Positions 17,539-26,872 of a stretch of DNA of 64,000 nucleotides are shown in pieces. The stretch lies in contig NZ_BJTV01000005.1 in the NCBI RefSeq assembly GCF_007176755.1, positions 1 to 64,000 of the forward strand, written 5' to 3'. The position numbers were made by a program, and so were the translations under genes. This stretch comes from Streptomyces sp. 1-11. GTDB lineage: Bacteria > Actinomycetota > Actinomycetes > Streptomycetales > Streptomycetaceae. The notes beneath the pieces are model-generated. The model was not told where the DNA came from. It saw nothing but the letters and a program-made list of their open reading frames with translations, and ran no database searches. Every line of letters starts with the position of its first letter. Position 1 is the first letter of the stretch.

Positions 17539-18537
17539 CTAGAGCACGGTCAGGTTCACGATGCCGAAGGCCGCCGCCGCGACCAGGGCCGCGGCCGGCA
17601 TGGTGATGAACCAGCCGAGGACGATGTTCTTGGCCACGCCCCAGCGCACCGCGTTCACCCGCTTCGTCGCGCCCACGCCCATGATCGCCGAGGTGATGAC
17701 ATGGGTGGTGGAGATCGGCGCCTTGAACAGGAACGCCGTGGTGAACATGATCGACGCGCCCGTCGCCTCCGCCGCGAAGCCCTGCGGCGGGTCCAGCTCG
17801 ATGATCTTGCGGCCGAGGGTGCGCATGATCCGCCAGCCGCCGGCGTAGGTGCCCAGGGACAGCATCACGGCGCAGACGATCTTGACCCAGACCGGGATCG
17901 GGTCGCCGAAGGTCTCGTGACCGGAGATGACCAGGGCCAGCACCACGACACCCATGGTCTTCTGGGCGTCCTGCAGGCCGTGTCCGAGGGCCATCGCGGC
18001 CGCCGACACGGTCTGCGCTATCCGGAAGCCCCGCTTGGCCTTGTGCGGGTTGGAGCGGCGGAACAGCCACAGGATGGCCGTCATCACCAGGTAGCCGACG
18101 ATGATGCCGACGACCGGCGACAGGAACATCGGAATGACGATCTTGTTCAGGACGCCGTTCCAGAGCACCTCGGTGCCGCCCGCCAGCGCCGCGCCCACCA
18201 TGCCGCCGAACAGGGCGTGCGAGGACGAGGAGGGCAGGCCGAAGTACCAGGTCAGCAGGTTCCAGACGATGGCGCCGATCAGGGCCGCGAAGAGGATGGC
18301 CATCCCCTTGGAGCCCTGCGGGGTCTCGATCAGGCCCTCACTGACCGTCTTGGCGACCCCGGAGCCCATGAAGGCGCCGGCGAGGTTCATCACCGCGGCC
18401 ATGGCGAGCGCCGCCCGCGGGGTCAGCGCCCGCGTCGAGACCGAGGTCGCGATCGCGTTCGCGGAGTCGTGGAAGCCGTTCGTGTACGTGAAGAAGAGCG
18501 CGACCGCGACGGTCACGATCAGGGCGAAGGTGTCCAT
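17539..18537 (-). CDS. Low-affinity inorganic phosphate transporter (PiT family)
   Basis: A 332-residue membrane transporter with about ten helices. The PiT signature NGFHDSANAIATSVSTRAL occurs in the first third, and the second repeat is seen as FKAPISTTHVITSAIMGVG. It should move phosphate, probably as a metal-phosphate complex, with protons or sodium. Start ATG 18537 follows GAGG. It lies seven bases after the PhoU-like gene, so both form one operon; I recall the S. coelicolor counterpart as pitH1 (SCO4138). Confidence 0.95.
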   Translation of the reverse strand: MDTFALIVTVAVALFFTYTNGFHDSANAIATSVSTRALTPRAALAMAAVMNLAGAFMGSGVAKTVSEGLIETPQGSKGMAILFAALIGAIVWNLLTWYFGLPSSSSHALFGGMVGAALAGGTEVLWNGVLNKIVIPMFLSPVVGIIVGYLVMTAILWLFRRSNPHKAKRGFRIAQTVSAAAMALGHGLQDAQKTMGVVVLALVISGHETFGDPIPVWVKIVCAVMLSLGTYAGGWRIMRTLGRKIIELDPPQGFAAEATGASIMFTTAFLFKAPISTTHVITSAIMGVGATKRVNAVRWGVAKNIVLGWFITMPAAALVAAAAFGIVNLTVL

Positions 18538-18544
18538 CGACGCC

Positions 18545-19165
18545 TCAGGACTCCTTGACGGCGATGGTCTCCACCGTGTTCGCCACGTGCTCGAACGCGT
18601 CCGCCGCCTCCTCGAGCACGTCCACGATCTGCTTCAGCTTCAGCACCTCGATCGCGTCGTACTTGCCGTTGAAGAGGTGCGCCAGCAGCTTGCGGTGGAT
18701 CTGGTCGGCCTGGTTCTCCAGCCGGTTGACCTCGATCCAGTACTCGGTGAGGTTGTCCATCGTGCGGAGGTTCGGCATCGCCTCCGCGGTCAGCTCGGCC
18801 GCCCTGGCCAGCACCTCGATCTGCTGCTCGACGCCCTTCGGCAGCTCCTCGACGTTGTAGAGGACGACCAGGTCGACGGCTTCCTCCATGAAGTCCATGA
18901 TGTCGTCCAGGGATCCGGCGAGGGTGTAGATGTCCTCGCGGTCGAAGGGCGTGATGAAGGAGGAGTTCAGCTGGTGGAAGATCGCGTGCGTGGCGTCGTC
19001 ACCTGCGTGTTCCGCGGCCCGCATACGCTCTGCGATCTCGGCCCGGGCGGAAGAGTCCGCCCCGAGCAGTTCCATCAGGAGCTTCGAGCCGGTGACGATG
19101 TTGTCCGCGGACGCGGCGAACATGTCGTAGAAGCTCGTCTCCCTGGGGGTCAGACGAAAGCGCAC
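18545..19165 (-). CDS. DUF47 family PhoU-like protein
   Basis: A 206-residue, all-helical cytoplasmic protein of the DUF47/PhoU-like family (regions FYDMFAASADNIV, HAGDDATHAIFHQLN, FDREDIYTLAGSLDDIMDF, NRLENQADQIHRKLL). Acidic clusters suggest metal binding, as in PhoU. Members are almost always encoded next to PiT transporters and are thought to gate them. Start GTG 19165 follows GAGG by eight bases. It is the first gene of the operon with pit. Confidence 0.93.
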   Translation of the reverse strand: MRFRLTPRETSFYDMFAASADNIVTGSKLLMELLGADSSARAEIAERMRAAEHAGDDATHAIFHQLNSSFITPFDREDIYTLAGSLDDIMDFMEEAVDLVVLYNVEELPKGVEQQIEVLARAAELTAEAMPNLRTMDNLTEYWIEVNRLENQADQIHRKLLAHLFNGKYDAIEVLKLKQIVDVLEEAADAFEHVANTVETIAVKES

Positions 19166-19320
19166 GTGGGGTCCTCTAGGTGCTTCGGTTTCGGTCAGGC
19201 TGATGCTAGGCGCAACATCCGGCCACGGCTATCGGGCCGTCATCCAGTGTCGCCCATCGTTCGAATCGATCAGCACGGGGGCGTACCAAGGCCCCTCTAC
19301 CCCGCGAAATTCGTTACCAT

Positions 19321-19337
19321 ATACCCACTAGGGGTAT
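19321..19337. promoter_or_regulatory. CsoR operator
   Basis: A perfect inverted repeat ATACCC-N5-GGGTAT, 34 bases before the csoR start and within its promoter region. It matches the TACCC/GGGTA sites bound by copper-sensing CsoR and implies autoregulation. Confidence 0.85.
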
Positions 19338-19371
19338 GTATCCGCAGCTCGTCCCGACATGGAGGCCCGTG

Positions 19372-19677
19372 ATGACGACGACCGAGGCCGGCGCCACGCA
19401 CGGCTACCACAAGCAGAAGGACGAGCACCTCAAGCGGCTGCGCCGCATCGAGGGCCAGATCCGCGGCCTGCAGCGCATGGTCGAGGAGGACACGTACTGC
19501 ATCGACATACTCACCCAGGTCTCCGCCTCCACCAAGGCCCTGCAGTCCTTCGCGCTGCAACTGCTGGAGGAGCACCTGCGGCACTGCGTGGCGGACGCGG
19601 CCCTCAGGGGCGGCGACGAGATCGACGCCAAGGTGGACGAGGCGACGAAGGCGATCGGCCGGCTGCTGCGGACCTGA
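19372..19677 (+). CDS. csoR: Copper-sensing transcriptional repressor CsoR
   Basis: A 101-residue helical DNA-binding protein. The copper(I) ligands fall at Cys43 (TYCIDI), His68 (EEHLRH) and Cys72 (HCVAD), with the same 25- and 29-residue spacing as M. tuberculosis CsoR. Copper binding releases it from DNA. Start ATG 19372 has GGAGG six bases upstream; the adjacent in-frame GTG 19369 is possible. A palindromic operator lies just before the gene. No copper ATPase is next to it, so its other targets are elsewhere, as I recall for SCO4136. Confidence 0.95.
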   Translation: MTTTEAGATHGYHKQKDEHLKRLRRIEGQIRGLQRMVEEDTYCIDILTQVSASTKALQSFALQLLEEHLRHCVADAALRGGDEIDAKVDEATKAIGRLLRT

Positions 19678-19698
19678 GCGGGGTGAGCGCCGCCGCGC

Positions 19699-19896
19699 TC
19701 AGCGCCGGTCCCGGCCGCGGGGGCGGTCGGCGGGTTTCCGCTCCTCGGCCACCCGCAGCACCTCGTCGATGCTCTCCAGGCTCAGCCGGTCCTCGGCGGC
19801 CGAGGCGGCGATGATCAGCTCTCCGCACAGTTCGATCTCGGCGAGGGCCACGTGGTCCTGAACTGCCGTACCGCCGAGCGGAGCCACGTGCGTCAC
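19699..19896 (-). CDS. Small conserved-looking protein of unknown function
   Basis: A 65-residue protein starting at GTG 19896. The central part ALAEIELCGELIIAASAAED followed by LSLESIDEVLRV is amphipathic and helical, and the C terminus is very basic. The reading frame has coding-like third positions, and it fills the otherwise empty space between csoR and the lipoprotein gene, convergent with csoR. The ribosome site is weak. No function can be proposed; it may be the counterpart of SCO4135. Confidence 0.55.
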   Translation of the reverse strand: MTHVAPLGGTAVQDHVALAEIELCGELIIAASAAEDRLSLESIDEVLRVAEERKPADRPRGRDRR

Positions 19897-19981
19897 CTCG
19901 TCTCTGCCGTCACCGGCTTCCTAGAGTAGGCAGCGCCCCACACACCGCGCATGGCACGGACGGGCTAGTTCGGCCGGTGCG

Positions 19982-20881
19982 TCACTGACTAGTGCCCTGA
20001 CCGGATCTCGTCCCCGGGGCGCGCTCCGCGCCGGTCCCGCTCTCGGCGACGCGGCCCGCGTAGATGTCCCCCGGGCTCGGCAGCCGCACGTCGACGGGGG
20101 TGCCGAACCCGTACAGCAGCGTGGTCGAGGTGACCGCCACCGGGGTCTTCTCGCGGCCGTTGACGAAGCTGAAGCGCTGGCGCAGCTTACGGATGCGGCC
20201 GTGGTCGTCGAGGTAGGCGTCGAACGGCACGTCCGCCGTGGCGAACCCCTTGGCCGCCGCGGCCAGGGACGCCCGGTTGTCCGCCGAGGCGCCGGCCGAC
20301 GCGCGGGACAGGTCCGCCGTCCCCCGGTAGTGCCGCACCGGGGTGCCGCCCACCTCGGTCCGCCCCACGTACGCCGCCGTGCGCGTGCCGCGCAGCACCT
20401 CCGCCGCCGCGTACGGGTCGGTGGCGCCGCCGGTGACCAGGTTGCCGTCGGACAGTCCCGCGGTCTCCACCCGTACCCACTTGTCGGCGGGCACGCCCGC
20501 GCCCCGGTTCTTCATGAACAGGGCGCCGGGCGCGAGGAGCTCGGTGATGGGCCGGTGCTCGGGGGTGCCCGACGGGTCCTCAGGGAGCACCACGGTGAGC
20601 TGCCCGAGCCGGTGCCGGAAGTCGTAGCCGCCCTGGCCGCGGATGGTGACCCGGGTGCCGCCGGTCGCCATCTCCATGGACGTGGCGGCCTTGGAACTGC
20701 CCGCCTCGCGCAGGGCGCCGGCGGCCCGCCGCAGCACGGCCACCGGGTCGCCGACTGCGCCGTGCGCCCCTTCGGCGGCGGCTCTGTCACCGGTGCACCC
20801 GGTGGCGGCCGCCCCGAGTCCGAGCATCACTCCCACCGCGAGGGCGGTCCTTCCCGCGCGCCTGTACTGCCGCCGATCCAT
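19982..20881 (-). CDS. Lipoprotein, LppX/LprG-like or DUF2092-like fold suspected
   Basis: A 299-residue exported lipoprotein: basic N terminus, hydrophobic core and lipobox AAATGC with Cys29. The mature part has alternating strands with ALREAGSSKAATSMEM, GQLTVVLPED, and KWVRVETAGL, and ends in a Gly/Ser-rich tail. This resembles mycobacterial LppX/LprG-type lipid-binding lipoproteins, but the match is by pattern only. It is a single gene facing the small CxC-protein gene across a 100-base divergent promoter region. Confidence 0.75.
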   Translation of the reverse strand: MDRRQYRRAGRTALAVGVMLGLGAAATGCTGDRAAAEGAHGAVGDPVAVLRRAAGALREAGSSKAATSMEMATGGTRVTIRGQGGYDFRHRLGQLTVVLPEDPSGTPEHRPITELLAPGALFMKNRGAGVPADKWVRVETAGLSDGNLVTGGATDPYAAAEVLRGTRTAAYVGRTEVGGTPVRHYRGTADLSRASAGASADNRASLAAAAKGFATADVPFDAYLDDHGRIRKLRQRFSFVNGREKTPVAVTSTTLLYGFGTPVDVRLPSPGDIYAGRVAESGTGAERAPGTRSGQGTSQ

Positions 20882-20981
20882 CGCGTGAAACCCCCAGCCG
20901 GTAGGTCCGTCACGGGCCCCCTGTCTTCCCGGTTAACGACCGGTAGGGAGCACCGTCACGCGCTGCCGTACCGTTGTCACC

Positions 20982-21155
20982 GTGGTGCAGCAGGACGGGC
21001 CGGGGCGAGTCCGGCAGGGGCAGGAACACCTCACTACGACGACCGAGCAGGGCCGCTTCTGCGTGGCGCGCTGCAGTTGCGGCTGGCGCGGCCCGGCGCG
21101 CCGGGCCCGCAGCCTCGCCAGAGCGGACGCGCAGGCGCACGCGGAGGCCGGGTGA
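20982..21155 (+). CDS. Small Cys-rich protein with CSCGW motif
   Basis: A 57-residue protein with FCVARCSCGWRGPARRARS in the second half and an alanine-rich helical tail (LARADAQAHAEAG). The C-x3-C-x-C arrangement and basic surroundings suggest a small metal-binding or redox module; similar CSCGW-GPARRAR proteins occur in streptomycetes as far as I recall. Start GTG 20982 is supported by TACCGT ending seven bases before it, the leaderless pattern seen repeatedly in this window. It lies between the divergent lipoprotein gene and the convergent reductase gene. Confidence 0.65.
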   Translation: MVQQDGPGRVRQGQEHLTTTTEQGRFCVARCSCGWRGPARRARSLARADAQAHAEAG

Positions 21156-21208
21156 AGCGGTCTGCCGCACCAGCGGCGACCGGGCGGGCGGAGCCGGCCG
21201 GCCCGGTG

Positions 21209-21853
21209 TCACCTGCGCCAGAACAGGTGGTGCGTCACCCCGCTCGGGCTGGGCACGACCTCCAGGTGGAACCGGTCGAGCAGCTCGTCCGGGGACTCCC
21301 ACAGCCGTAGCCCGCGGCCGAGCTCCACCGGCGAGACCGCCACGTGCAGGGTGTCGACGAGGCCGGCGTCCAGGAACTGCCGGACGGTGGTGACCCCGCC
21401 GCCGAGCCGGACGTCCTTGCCCCCGGCCGCTTCCCGCGCCCGTTGCAGGACCGCGGCCGGCTCACCGCCGACGAAGTGGAACGTGGTGTCGGAGAGCGTG
21501 AACGACGGACGCTCGTGGTGGGTCATGACGAACACGGGCGTGTGGAACGGCGGCTCCTCCCCCCACCAGCCGCGCCACTCGTGGTCCTGCCAGGGCCCTC
21601 GCTGGGGCCCGAACTTGTTGCGCCCCATGATCTCGGCGCCGATGCCGTGGGCGAAGTCCCGGGTGAAGTAGTCGTCCAGGCCGCGGCTCCCGCCGGGTTC
21701 CGTGCGCATCGGCCAGCTCGCCGTGGCTCCGGCCCAGGCGAACAGCCGCTCGGGGCTGTCGAGGCCGAACGGCCGCTCCAGGCTCTGGTGCTCGCCGGCG
21801 GCGATCCCGTCGCTCGAGACGTTGAAGTTCATGACTCTCAGCAGTTGGTCCAC
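21209..21853 (-). CDS. Dihydrofolate reductase-like protein (RibD C-terminal family)
   Basis: A 214-residue NADPH-binding protein of the DHFR/RibD-C group. Visible landmarks are MNFNVSSDGIAAG at the N terminus, EIMGRNKFGPQRGPW, PVFVMTHHERPSF, and the nucleotide-binding KDVRLGGGVTTVRQFLDAGL followed by VDTLHVAVSPVELGRG. Start GTG 21853 has GGGAGG six bases upstream. Members are generic reductases; the substrate is unknown. It is probably a single gene, followed by nothing on its strand until the lipoprotein gene. Confidence 0.88.
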   Translation of the reverse strand: MDQLLRVMNFNVSSDGIAAGEHQSLERPFGLDSPERLFAWAGATASWPMRTEPGGSRGLDDYFTRDFAHGIGAEIMGRNKFGPQRGPWQDHEWRGWWGEEPPFHTPVFVMTHHERPSFTLSDTTFHFVGGEPAAVLQRAREAAGGKDVRLGGGVTTVRQFLDAGLVDTLHVAVSPVELGRGLRLWESPDELLDRFHLEVVPSPSGVTHHLFWRR

Positions 21854-21973
21854 GTCTGTCCTCCCAAGGTCCTCGGGATGTCGTCGTGCGGCGGGGCGCC
21901 CCACACCATGACGTCGAACGGGAACCGGCCGGATCGACAGCGGCCCGCGGGATTTCCCGCGGTACCCGGCGCG

Positions 21974-22402
21974 TCAGGTCTCCGCGCGCCGGTCGAGGCC
22001 GGTCGCCGCGAGCGCCGCGGAGACCAGTTCCCTGTCCCGTTCGTGGGTCAGACGCCGGCGTGCCTCGTCCGGCGGGAGCCACAGCAGCTCGCTCACCTCG
22101 TCGTTGGGCACGAAGGCGCCGGCGGTCGACTCCGCGGCCCAGTACCGCACCTGCTTGTCCCGTCCGGTGTGGTCGACGTAGCGGGCGGTCGGCAGGGCCG
22201 GGCCGAGCCGGCAGGCGTGGCCGGTCTCCTCGGCCACCTCGCGCACGGCGGCCTCGCGCGCCGTCTCCCCCTTCTTGAGCTTCCCCTTGGGCCAGGACCA
22301 GTCGGACCACTTGGGCCGGAAGACCAAGGCCAGTTCGATGCCGCCCGAGGACGAGCGGCGCCACAGGACGCAGCCCGCCGCCTCGACCCTGGTGTCGTTC
22401 AC
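21974..22402 (-). CDS. NUDIX hydrolase (MutT-like)
   Basis: A 142-residue hydrolase. The NUDIX box is complete: GKLKKGET followed by REAAVREVAEETG. It should hydrolyse a nucleoside-diphosphate-linked substrate using magnesium. Start GTG 22402 has GAGGAG six bases upstream and lies 19 bases after the CHAD gene, so ppk, CHAD and NUDIX genes form one operon. The link with polyphosphate kinase suggests a role in nucleotide or polyphosphate turnover; I recall the same trio as SCO4145-4143. Confidence 0.93.
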   Translation of the reverse strand: MNDTRVEAAGCVLWRRSSSGGIELALVFRPKWSDWSWPKGKLKKGETAREAAVREVAEETGHACRLGPALPTARYVDHTGRDKQVRYWAAESTAGAFVPNDEVSELLWLPPDEARRRLTHERDRELVSAALAATGLDRRAET

Positions 22403-22421
22403 ACCGTCTCCTCGTGGGGGT

Positions 22422-23558
22422 TCAGGACGCGCCGACCGTCTGTTTCTGCCAGGCCTGCTGGAAGGCGAACCTGGCCGCCTCCACCTCGTGCCGCTGGTCG
22501 GCGTGGAGCACGCCCAGCGCGTACGCCGTGGCCGGGGCGATGCGGGGTGTGCGGGCCGCCTGGGCCGCCGCCGCTGCCGCCTCCGAGGCGTCCCGGTGGC
22601 GGTTCAGCGCCTGTCCGGCCGTCAGGAGCCGCAGATCGGCGGGTGAGTTGCCGCCGTGCAGCACCTCGCGGGCGTAGCGGTGCAGGCGCAGCAGCAGGCG
22701 GACCTGGTGCCAGGGGCCGTCCTGGGGGTGCGGGGACGGGTCCGGGGACAGGCCGTGGACCAGCGCCTCCGCGTTGTAGGGATGGCCCGCGGTGAGCAGG
22801 GGCAGGGCGGCGACGGCCTGGGTGAGCCGTTCCTCTGCCGCGGTGGCGAGGGGGCGCAGCTCGGCGCCGGGCGCGACGGGGGCCAGCGGGACCTCGCTGG
22901 CGAGTAAGGCCACCTTGTCGGCGACCGCGTGGAAGCGGGAGGAGCCGAGGGCCTGCAGGGCGGTGGAGTGGGCCCGGGTCCGGGCGAGGGTGAGCTGACG
23001 GTCCAGCAGGGCCCCCGCCTTGGCCGCGCCGACCGTCAGGCTGCCGCGTTCGGGGGCGGGCGCCGGCCGGGCGGCGCCGGGTGGCGCCGGGTTCAGCGGG
23101 ACGGGTGCCGGAGCGCCCGTCCGGCCGCCGTTGTGCGCCGCGCCCGCGTCGGTCAGGGCGCCGGCGGCCATCACGGCCACCGGCTGGGCGGGCAGCGCCC
23201 CGGCGCCCGAGAGCCGGTTCAGGGCCTGCAGCAGCCGCTCCAGCCGCGCCTCGTAGGCGTGTTCCAGCTTCAGGGTGCCCGACAGCCAGGCCAGCTCCGG
23301 GCGCATCTCCTCCGACCAGTCCGGGTCGAGCAGCGGCCGGAAGGTGTGCAGGCTGGCGCTGATGCGGCGGGCCGAGCGGCGCAGCAGCAGTGCCGCGTCG
23401 ACGGACTCCTGCGCGCCGCTCGCGGTGCCGCCGGTCTCCCGGTGCGTGCGCAGCGCGCGGAGGAACTCCGTGGCCCGGGCGCGGAGGTAGCCCGCGAGGG
23501 CGTCCCCCGTCACCGCCTGGGCCGTGGGGTCCGTCGGGTCAGGGTGTCGCTGTGCCAC
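22422..23558 (-). CDS. CHAD domain protein
   Basis: A 378-residue helical protein with the conserved histidines and basic residues of CHAD domains in two halves ([24 protein letters not shown], then [17 protein letters not shown] and [11 protein letters not shown]), separated by an Ala/Pro-rich linker (about 140-180). CHAD domains bind polyphosphate through their basic face. It overlaps the end of ppk by 20 bases, which fits translational coupling and a shared role with polyphosphate. Confidence 0.9.
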   Translation of the reverse strand: MAQRHPDPTDPTAQAVTGDALAGYLRARATEFLRALRTHRETGGTASGAQESVDAALLLRRSARRISASLHTFRPLLDPDWSEEMRPELAWLSGTLKLEHAYEARLERLLQALNRLSGAGALPAQPVAVMAAGALTDAGAAHNGGRTGAPAPVPLNPAPPGAARPAPAPERGSLTVGAAKAGALLDRQLTLARTRAHSTALQALGSSRFHAVADKVALLASEVPLAPVAPGAELRPLATAAEERLTQAVAALPLLTAGHPYNAEALVHGLSPDPSPHPQDGPWHQVRLLLRLHRYAREVLHGGNSPADLRLLTAGQALNRHRDASEAAAAAAQAARTPRIAPATAYALGVLHADQRHEVEAARFAFQQAWQKQTVGAS

Positions 23559-25770
23559 GCCGGCGCCTCCGGGCGTCTATGAGCATCTCCTGGATGTTGC
23601 GCAGGGGCTGTCCGTCGGCGTCGGTCGCGTGCCGGGTCCACTCGCCGTCGGGGCCGAGGTGCCAGGAGGCGGTGGTGTCGGACATGCCGGTGTCGAGCAG
23701 CCGGTTCAGGGCCGCCCGGTGGCCGGGGTCGGTGACCCGGACCAGGGCCTCGATCCGGCGGTCGAGGTTGCGGTGCATCATGTCGGCGCTGCCGATCCAC
23801 ACCTCGGGCTCGCCGCCGTTGCCGAAGGCGAACACCCGGGAGTGCTCGAGGAAGCGGCCGAGGATGGAGCGGACCCGGATGTTCTCCGAGAGGCCCGCGA
23901 CGCCGGGGCGGACGGCGCAGATGCCGCGCACCCACACGTCCACCGGCACGCCGGCCTGCGAGGCGCGGTACAGCGCGTCGATGACCGCCTCGTCCACCAT
24001 CGAGTTGACCTTGATGCGCACGAAGGCCGGACGGCCCGCACGGTGGTGCTGGACCTCCTTGTCTATCCGCGCTATCAGGCCGTCCCGCAGCGACTTGGGG
24101 GCGACGAGGAGGCGGCGGTAGGTCTCGCGGCGGGAGTAGCCGGAGAGCCGGTTGAAGAGGTCGGAGAGGTCCGCGCCGACCTGCGGGTCGGCCGTCAGCA
24201 GGCCGAGGTCCTCGTACAGCCGGGCCGTCTTCGGGTGGTAGTTGCCGGTGCCGACGTGGCTGTAGCGGCGGAGGGTCTCGCCCTCCTGGCGGACCACGAG
24301 GGACAGCTTGCAGTGCGTCTTCAGGCCGACCAGGCCGTACACCACGTGGCAGCCGGCCTCCTCCAGCTTGCGCGCCCACTTGATGTTGGCGTGCTCGTCG
24401 AACCGGGCCTTGATCTCGACCAGGACGAGGACCTGCTTGCCGGACTCGGCGGCGTCGATGAGCGCGTCGACTATCGGGGAGTCGCCGGAGGTGCGGTACA
24501 GGGTCTGCTTGATGGCCAGGACGTCCGGGTCGGCGGCCGCCTGCTCCAGGAAGGCCTGCACGGACGTGGAGAAGGAGTCGTACGGGTGGTGCAGCAGCAC
24601 GTCGCGGACGCGCAGGGCGGCGAAGATGTCCGGCGCGGTCGCCGACTCCACCTCGGCCAGGTCGCGGTTGGTGCCGGCGACGAACTTCGGGTACTTCAGC
24701 TCCGGCCGGTCGAGGCTGTGGATGCGGAAGAGGCCGGTGAGGTCCAGCGGGCCGGGCAGCGGGTACACCTCGGCCTCGGTGATCTTCAGCTCGCGGACCA
24801 GCAGGTCCAGCACCTCGCGGTCGATGGACTCCTCGACCTCCAGGCGCACCGGCGGTCCGAAGCGGCGCCGCATGAGCTCCTTCTCCAGGGCCTGGAGCAG
24901 GTTCTCGGCGTCGTCCTCCTCGACCTCGAGGTCCTCGTTGCGGGTGAGCCGGAAGGCGTGGTGCTCCAGCACCTCCATGCCCGGGAAGAGCTCCTCCAGG
25001 TGCGCGGCGATGACGTCCTCGAGCGGGACGTAGCGGCCCGGCGCGGCCTCCAGGAACCGGGACAGCAGCGGCGGCACCTTCACGCGGGCGAAGTGCTTGT
25101 TGCCGCTGACCGGGTTGCGCACGATGACGGCCAGGTTCAGGGAGAGGCCGGAGATGTACGGGAAGGGGTGCGCGGGGTCGACGGCCAGCGGGGTCAGCAC
25201 GGGGAAGATCTGGTGCCGGAAGAGCGTGAAGAGGCGGGCCTGCTCCTTCTCGGTCAGCTCGTTCCAGCGCACCAGGTGGATGCCCTCGTCGGCGAGCGCG
25301 GGGGCGACGTCCTCGTGGTAGCAGGCGGCGTGCCGGGCCATCAGCTCGCGCGAGCGGGCCCAGATCATCTCCAGCACTTCGCGCGGCTGCAGGCCGGACG
25401 CGGAGCGGGTGGCGACGCCGGTGGCGATGCGGCGCTTCAGGCCGGCCACCCGGACCATGAAGAACTCGTCCAGGTTGCTGGCGAAGATCGCCAGGAAGTT
25501 GGCGCGCTCCAGCAGGGGCGTGTTCGGGTCCTCGGCCAGTTCCAGGACGCGCTCGTTGAAGGCGAGCCAGCTCCGCTCCCGGTCGAGGAAACGGCCCTGG
25601 GGCAGCGGAGCCCCTTCGCCCGGCGCCTCCTCGTAACCGTCGAGGTCGGCGTCGAGGTCGGGTTCCAGGTCGGAAACGGTCGCCGCGACGGTATGCGACC
25701 GGTGCGCGGCGATGGAGCCCACGGAGGGCTGCGTGTGCTGGGCCTCTGCCTGGGTGTCGTGCTGACTCAT
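23539..25770 (-). CDS. ppk: Polyphosphate kinase PPK1
   Basis: A 743-residue enzyme that makes polyphosphate from ATP reversibly. The phosphorylated catalytic His lies in [20 protein letters not shown]; other PPK1 landmarks are [44 protein letters not shown] and [15 protein letters not shown]. An acidic, probably disordered N-terminal extension of about 55 residues precedes the core. I start at ATG 25770 (GGAAG nine bases upstream). ATG 25893 would add 41 Pro/Ala-rich residues; it has TACGCT six bases upstream and could be a leaderless start, so the choice is open. It heads the operon with the CHAD and NUDIX genes. Confidence 0.95.
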   Translation of the reverse strand: MSQHDTQAEAQHTQPSVGSIAAHRSHTVAATVSDLEPDLDADLDGYEEAPGEGAPLPQGRFLDRERSWLAFNERVLELAEDPNTPLLERANFLAIFASNLDEFFMVRVAGLKRRIATGVATRSASGLQPREVLEMIWARSRELMARHAACYHEDVAPALADEGIHLVRWNELTEKEQARLFTLFRHQIFPVLTPLAVDPAHPFPYISGLSLNLAVIVRNPVSGNKHFARVKVPPLLSRFLEAAPGRYVPLEDVIAAHLEELFPGMEVLEHHAFRLTRNEDLEVEEDDAENLLQALEKELMRRRFGPPVRLEVEESIDREVLDLLVRELKITEAEVYPLPGPLDLTGLFRIHSLDRPELKYPKFVAGTNRDLAEVESATAPDIFAALRVRDVLLHHPYDSFSTSVQAFLEQAAADPDVLAIKQTLYRTSGDSPIVDALIDAAESGKQVLVLVEIKARFDEHANIKWARKLEEAGCHVVYGLVGLKTHCKLSLVVRQEGETLRRYSHVGTGNYHPKTARLYEDLGLLTADPQVGADLSDLFNRLSGYSRRETYRRLLVAPKSLRDGLIARIDKEVQHHRAGRPAFVRIKVNSMVDEAVIDALYRASQAGVPVDVWVRGICAVRPGVAGLSENIRVRSILGRFLEHSRVFAFGNGGEPEVWIGSADMMHRNLDRRIEALVRVTDPGHRAALNRLLDTGMSDTTASWHLGPDGEWTRHATDADGQPLRNIQEMLIDARRRRRGTATP

Positions 25771-25965
25771 GACACCATTCTTCCGCGCCACGGGCGAGAC
25801 AGGCGCGTCGGAACGTGCGGGCGGGAGCGTCACGGCCCCGTTCCCCGCGGGCCCCTCGGGGGGTGGCGAAGGCTCTGGCACGGCGGGCTTCATTGGCCGA
25901 GCGTAAAAAGCCAGTCTGAATCGATGGTTACGGAGACATGACGTCCCGGATAGCGGGGGGCGGCT

Positions 25966-26010
25966 CCCGGGTGCGCGTCCCTCCCCCCGTGGAAGGGACG
26001 CGCGCCCGGG
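25966..26010 (-). terminator. Terminator of the ABC transporter operon
   Basis: A 17-bp stem with one mismatch (CCCGGGTGCGCGTCCCT against its near complement) and an 11-base loop, eight bases after the stop of the last ABC permease gene and before the ppk promoter region. Confidence 0.75.
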
Positions 26011-26017
26011 CGCCGGG

Positions 26018-26872
26018 TCAGGCGGCCCGGCGGCGCAGCACCAGGAAGGCGGCCGTCGCGGCCAGCGTGGTCAGGGCCAGCACGACGCCCGTCTCCACCA
26101 GGTGCAGGGGCCAGAAGTGGGACGCGGGGTGGTAGACGGCGAAATCGCCGCCGGCGTTGCGTCCGCGGTTCACCTGCCAGGCGCTCGCGGGCAGCGCGAA
26201 CGGCTTCGGGGAGGTGCGGGTCAGGGCCGGCCACAGGTCCGCGCGGTAGTGGGCGAGCACCGTGTTGACCAGCCACATCGCGGCGACGGAGACGGCGAGC
26301 GCGGCCAGCGTCCGGCGCAGGAGCAGCGCCGCGAGGGTGCCGGTGGCCAGCGCGCACAGGCCGTACGCCACCGTGAGCGGGCCGCGGGCCACGAAGACGT
26401 CGGCGGTGGACCAGTGGTCGCCCATGAGGGAGCGGTGGGCTCCCCAGCCCCAGCGGTACATCAGCACCAGGACGGTGCCGCCCACCGTGACGGCGAGGGC
26501 CGGCAGGGCGAGCTTGGCGGTCAGCCAGCGGGTGGGTGTGACGCCCTGGGTCCAGGCGAGGCGGGCGGTGCCGGACTCCAGTTCCCGGCCGATGAGCGCG
26601 CCGCCGGCGAAAGCGGCGACGGCCAGGAAGCTGTAGCAGACGAGGGTGCCGATCCAGCCGGTCGGCTCGCTGTAGCCGAGGCCGGTGAAGGCGTCGTGGC
26701 ACAGGTCGGTGTGGCGGCACCGGGCCAGGGACTCGGTGACGGAGCCGGCGGTGACCTCGTTCAGCCACACCAGCCAGCCGGTCAGGGCGGCGACGGCGGC
26801 CGCCCACACGAGCAGGGCGGTGCGGTGCAGCCGCAGCACGGTGCGGGGCAGGCCCTGCGGGGCGGCGCTCAC
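26018..26872 (-). CDS. ABC transporter permease
   Basis: A 284-residue membrane protein with six hydrophobic segments. It is homologous to the permease gene just upstream: both contain [19 protein letters not shown] and a WPALTR or WPAVTR stretch followed by YHPASH-WPL, so they arose by duplication. It starts with GTG inside a GTGA overlap. It lacks a substrate-binding partner, which points to an exporter of the YtrA-type operon. The substrate is unknown. Confidence 0.88.
   Translation of the reverse strand: MSAAPQGLPRTVLRLHRTALLVWAAAVAALTGWLVWLNEVTAGSVTESLARCRHTDLCHDAFTGLGYSEPTGWIGTLVCYSFLAVAAFAGGALIGRELESGTARLAWTQGVTPTRWLTAKLALPALAVTVGGTVLVLMYRWGWGAHRSLMGDHWSTADVFVARGPLTVAYGLCALATGTLAALLLRRTLAALAVSVAAMWLVNTVLAHYRADLWPALTRTSPKPFALPASAWQVNRGRNAGGDFAVYHPASHFWPLHLVETGVVLALTTLAATAAFLVLRRRAA

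Noticed and set aside
19255..19275. tRNA-like TTCGAATC segment
   Set aside because: No acceptor stem or cloverleaf can be formed around it.
25771..25893. N-terminal extension of polyphosphate kinase as certain coding sequence
   Set aside because: Third-position GC drops in this stretch and a ribosome site precedes ATG 25770, so I kept the shorter form while noting the leaderless alternative.
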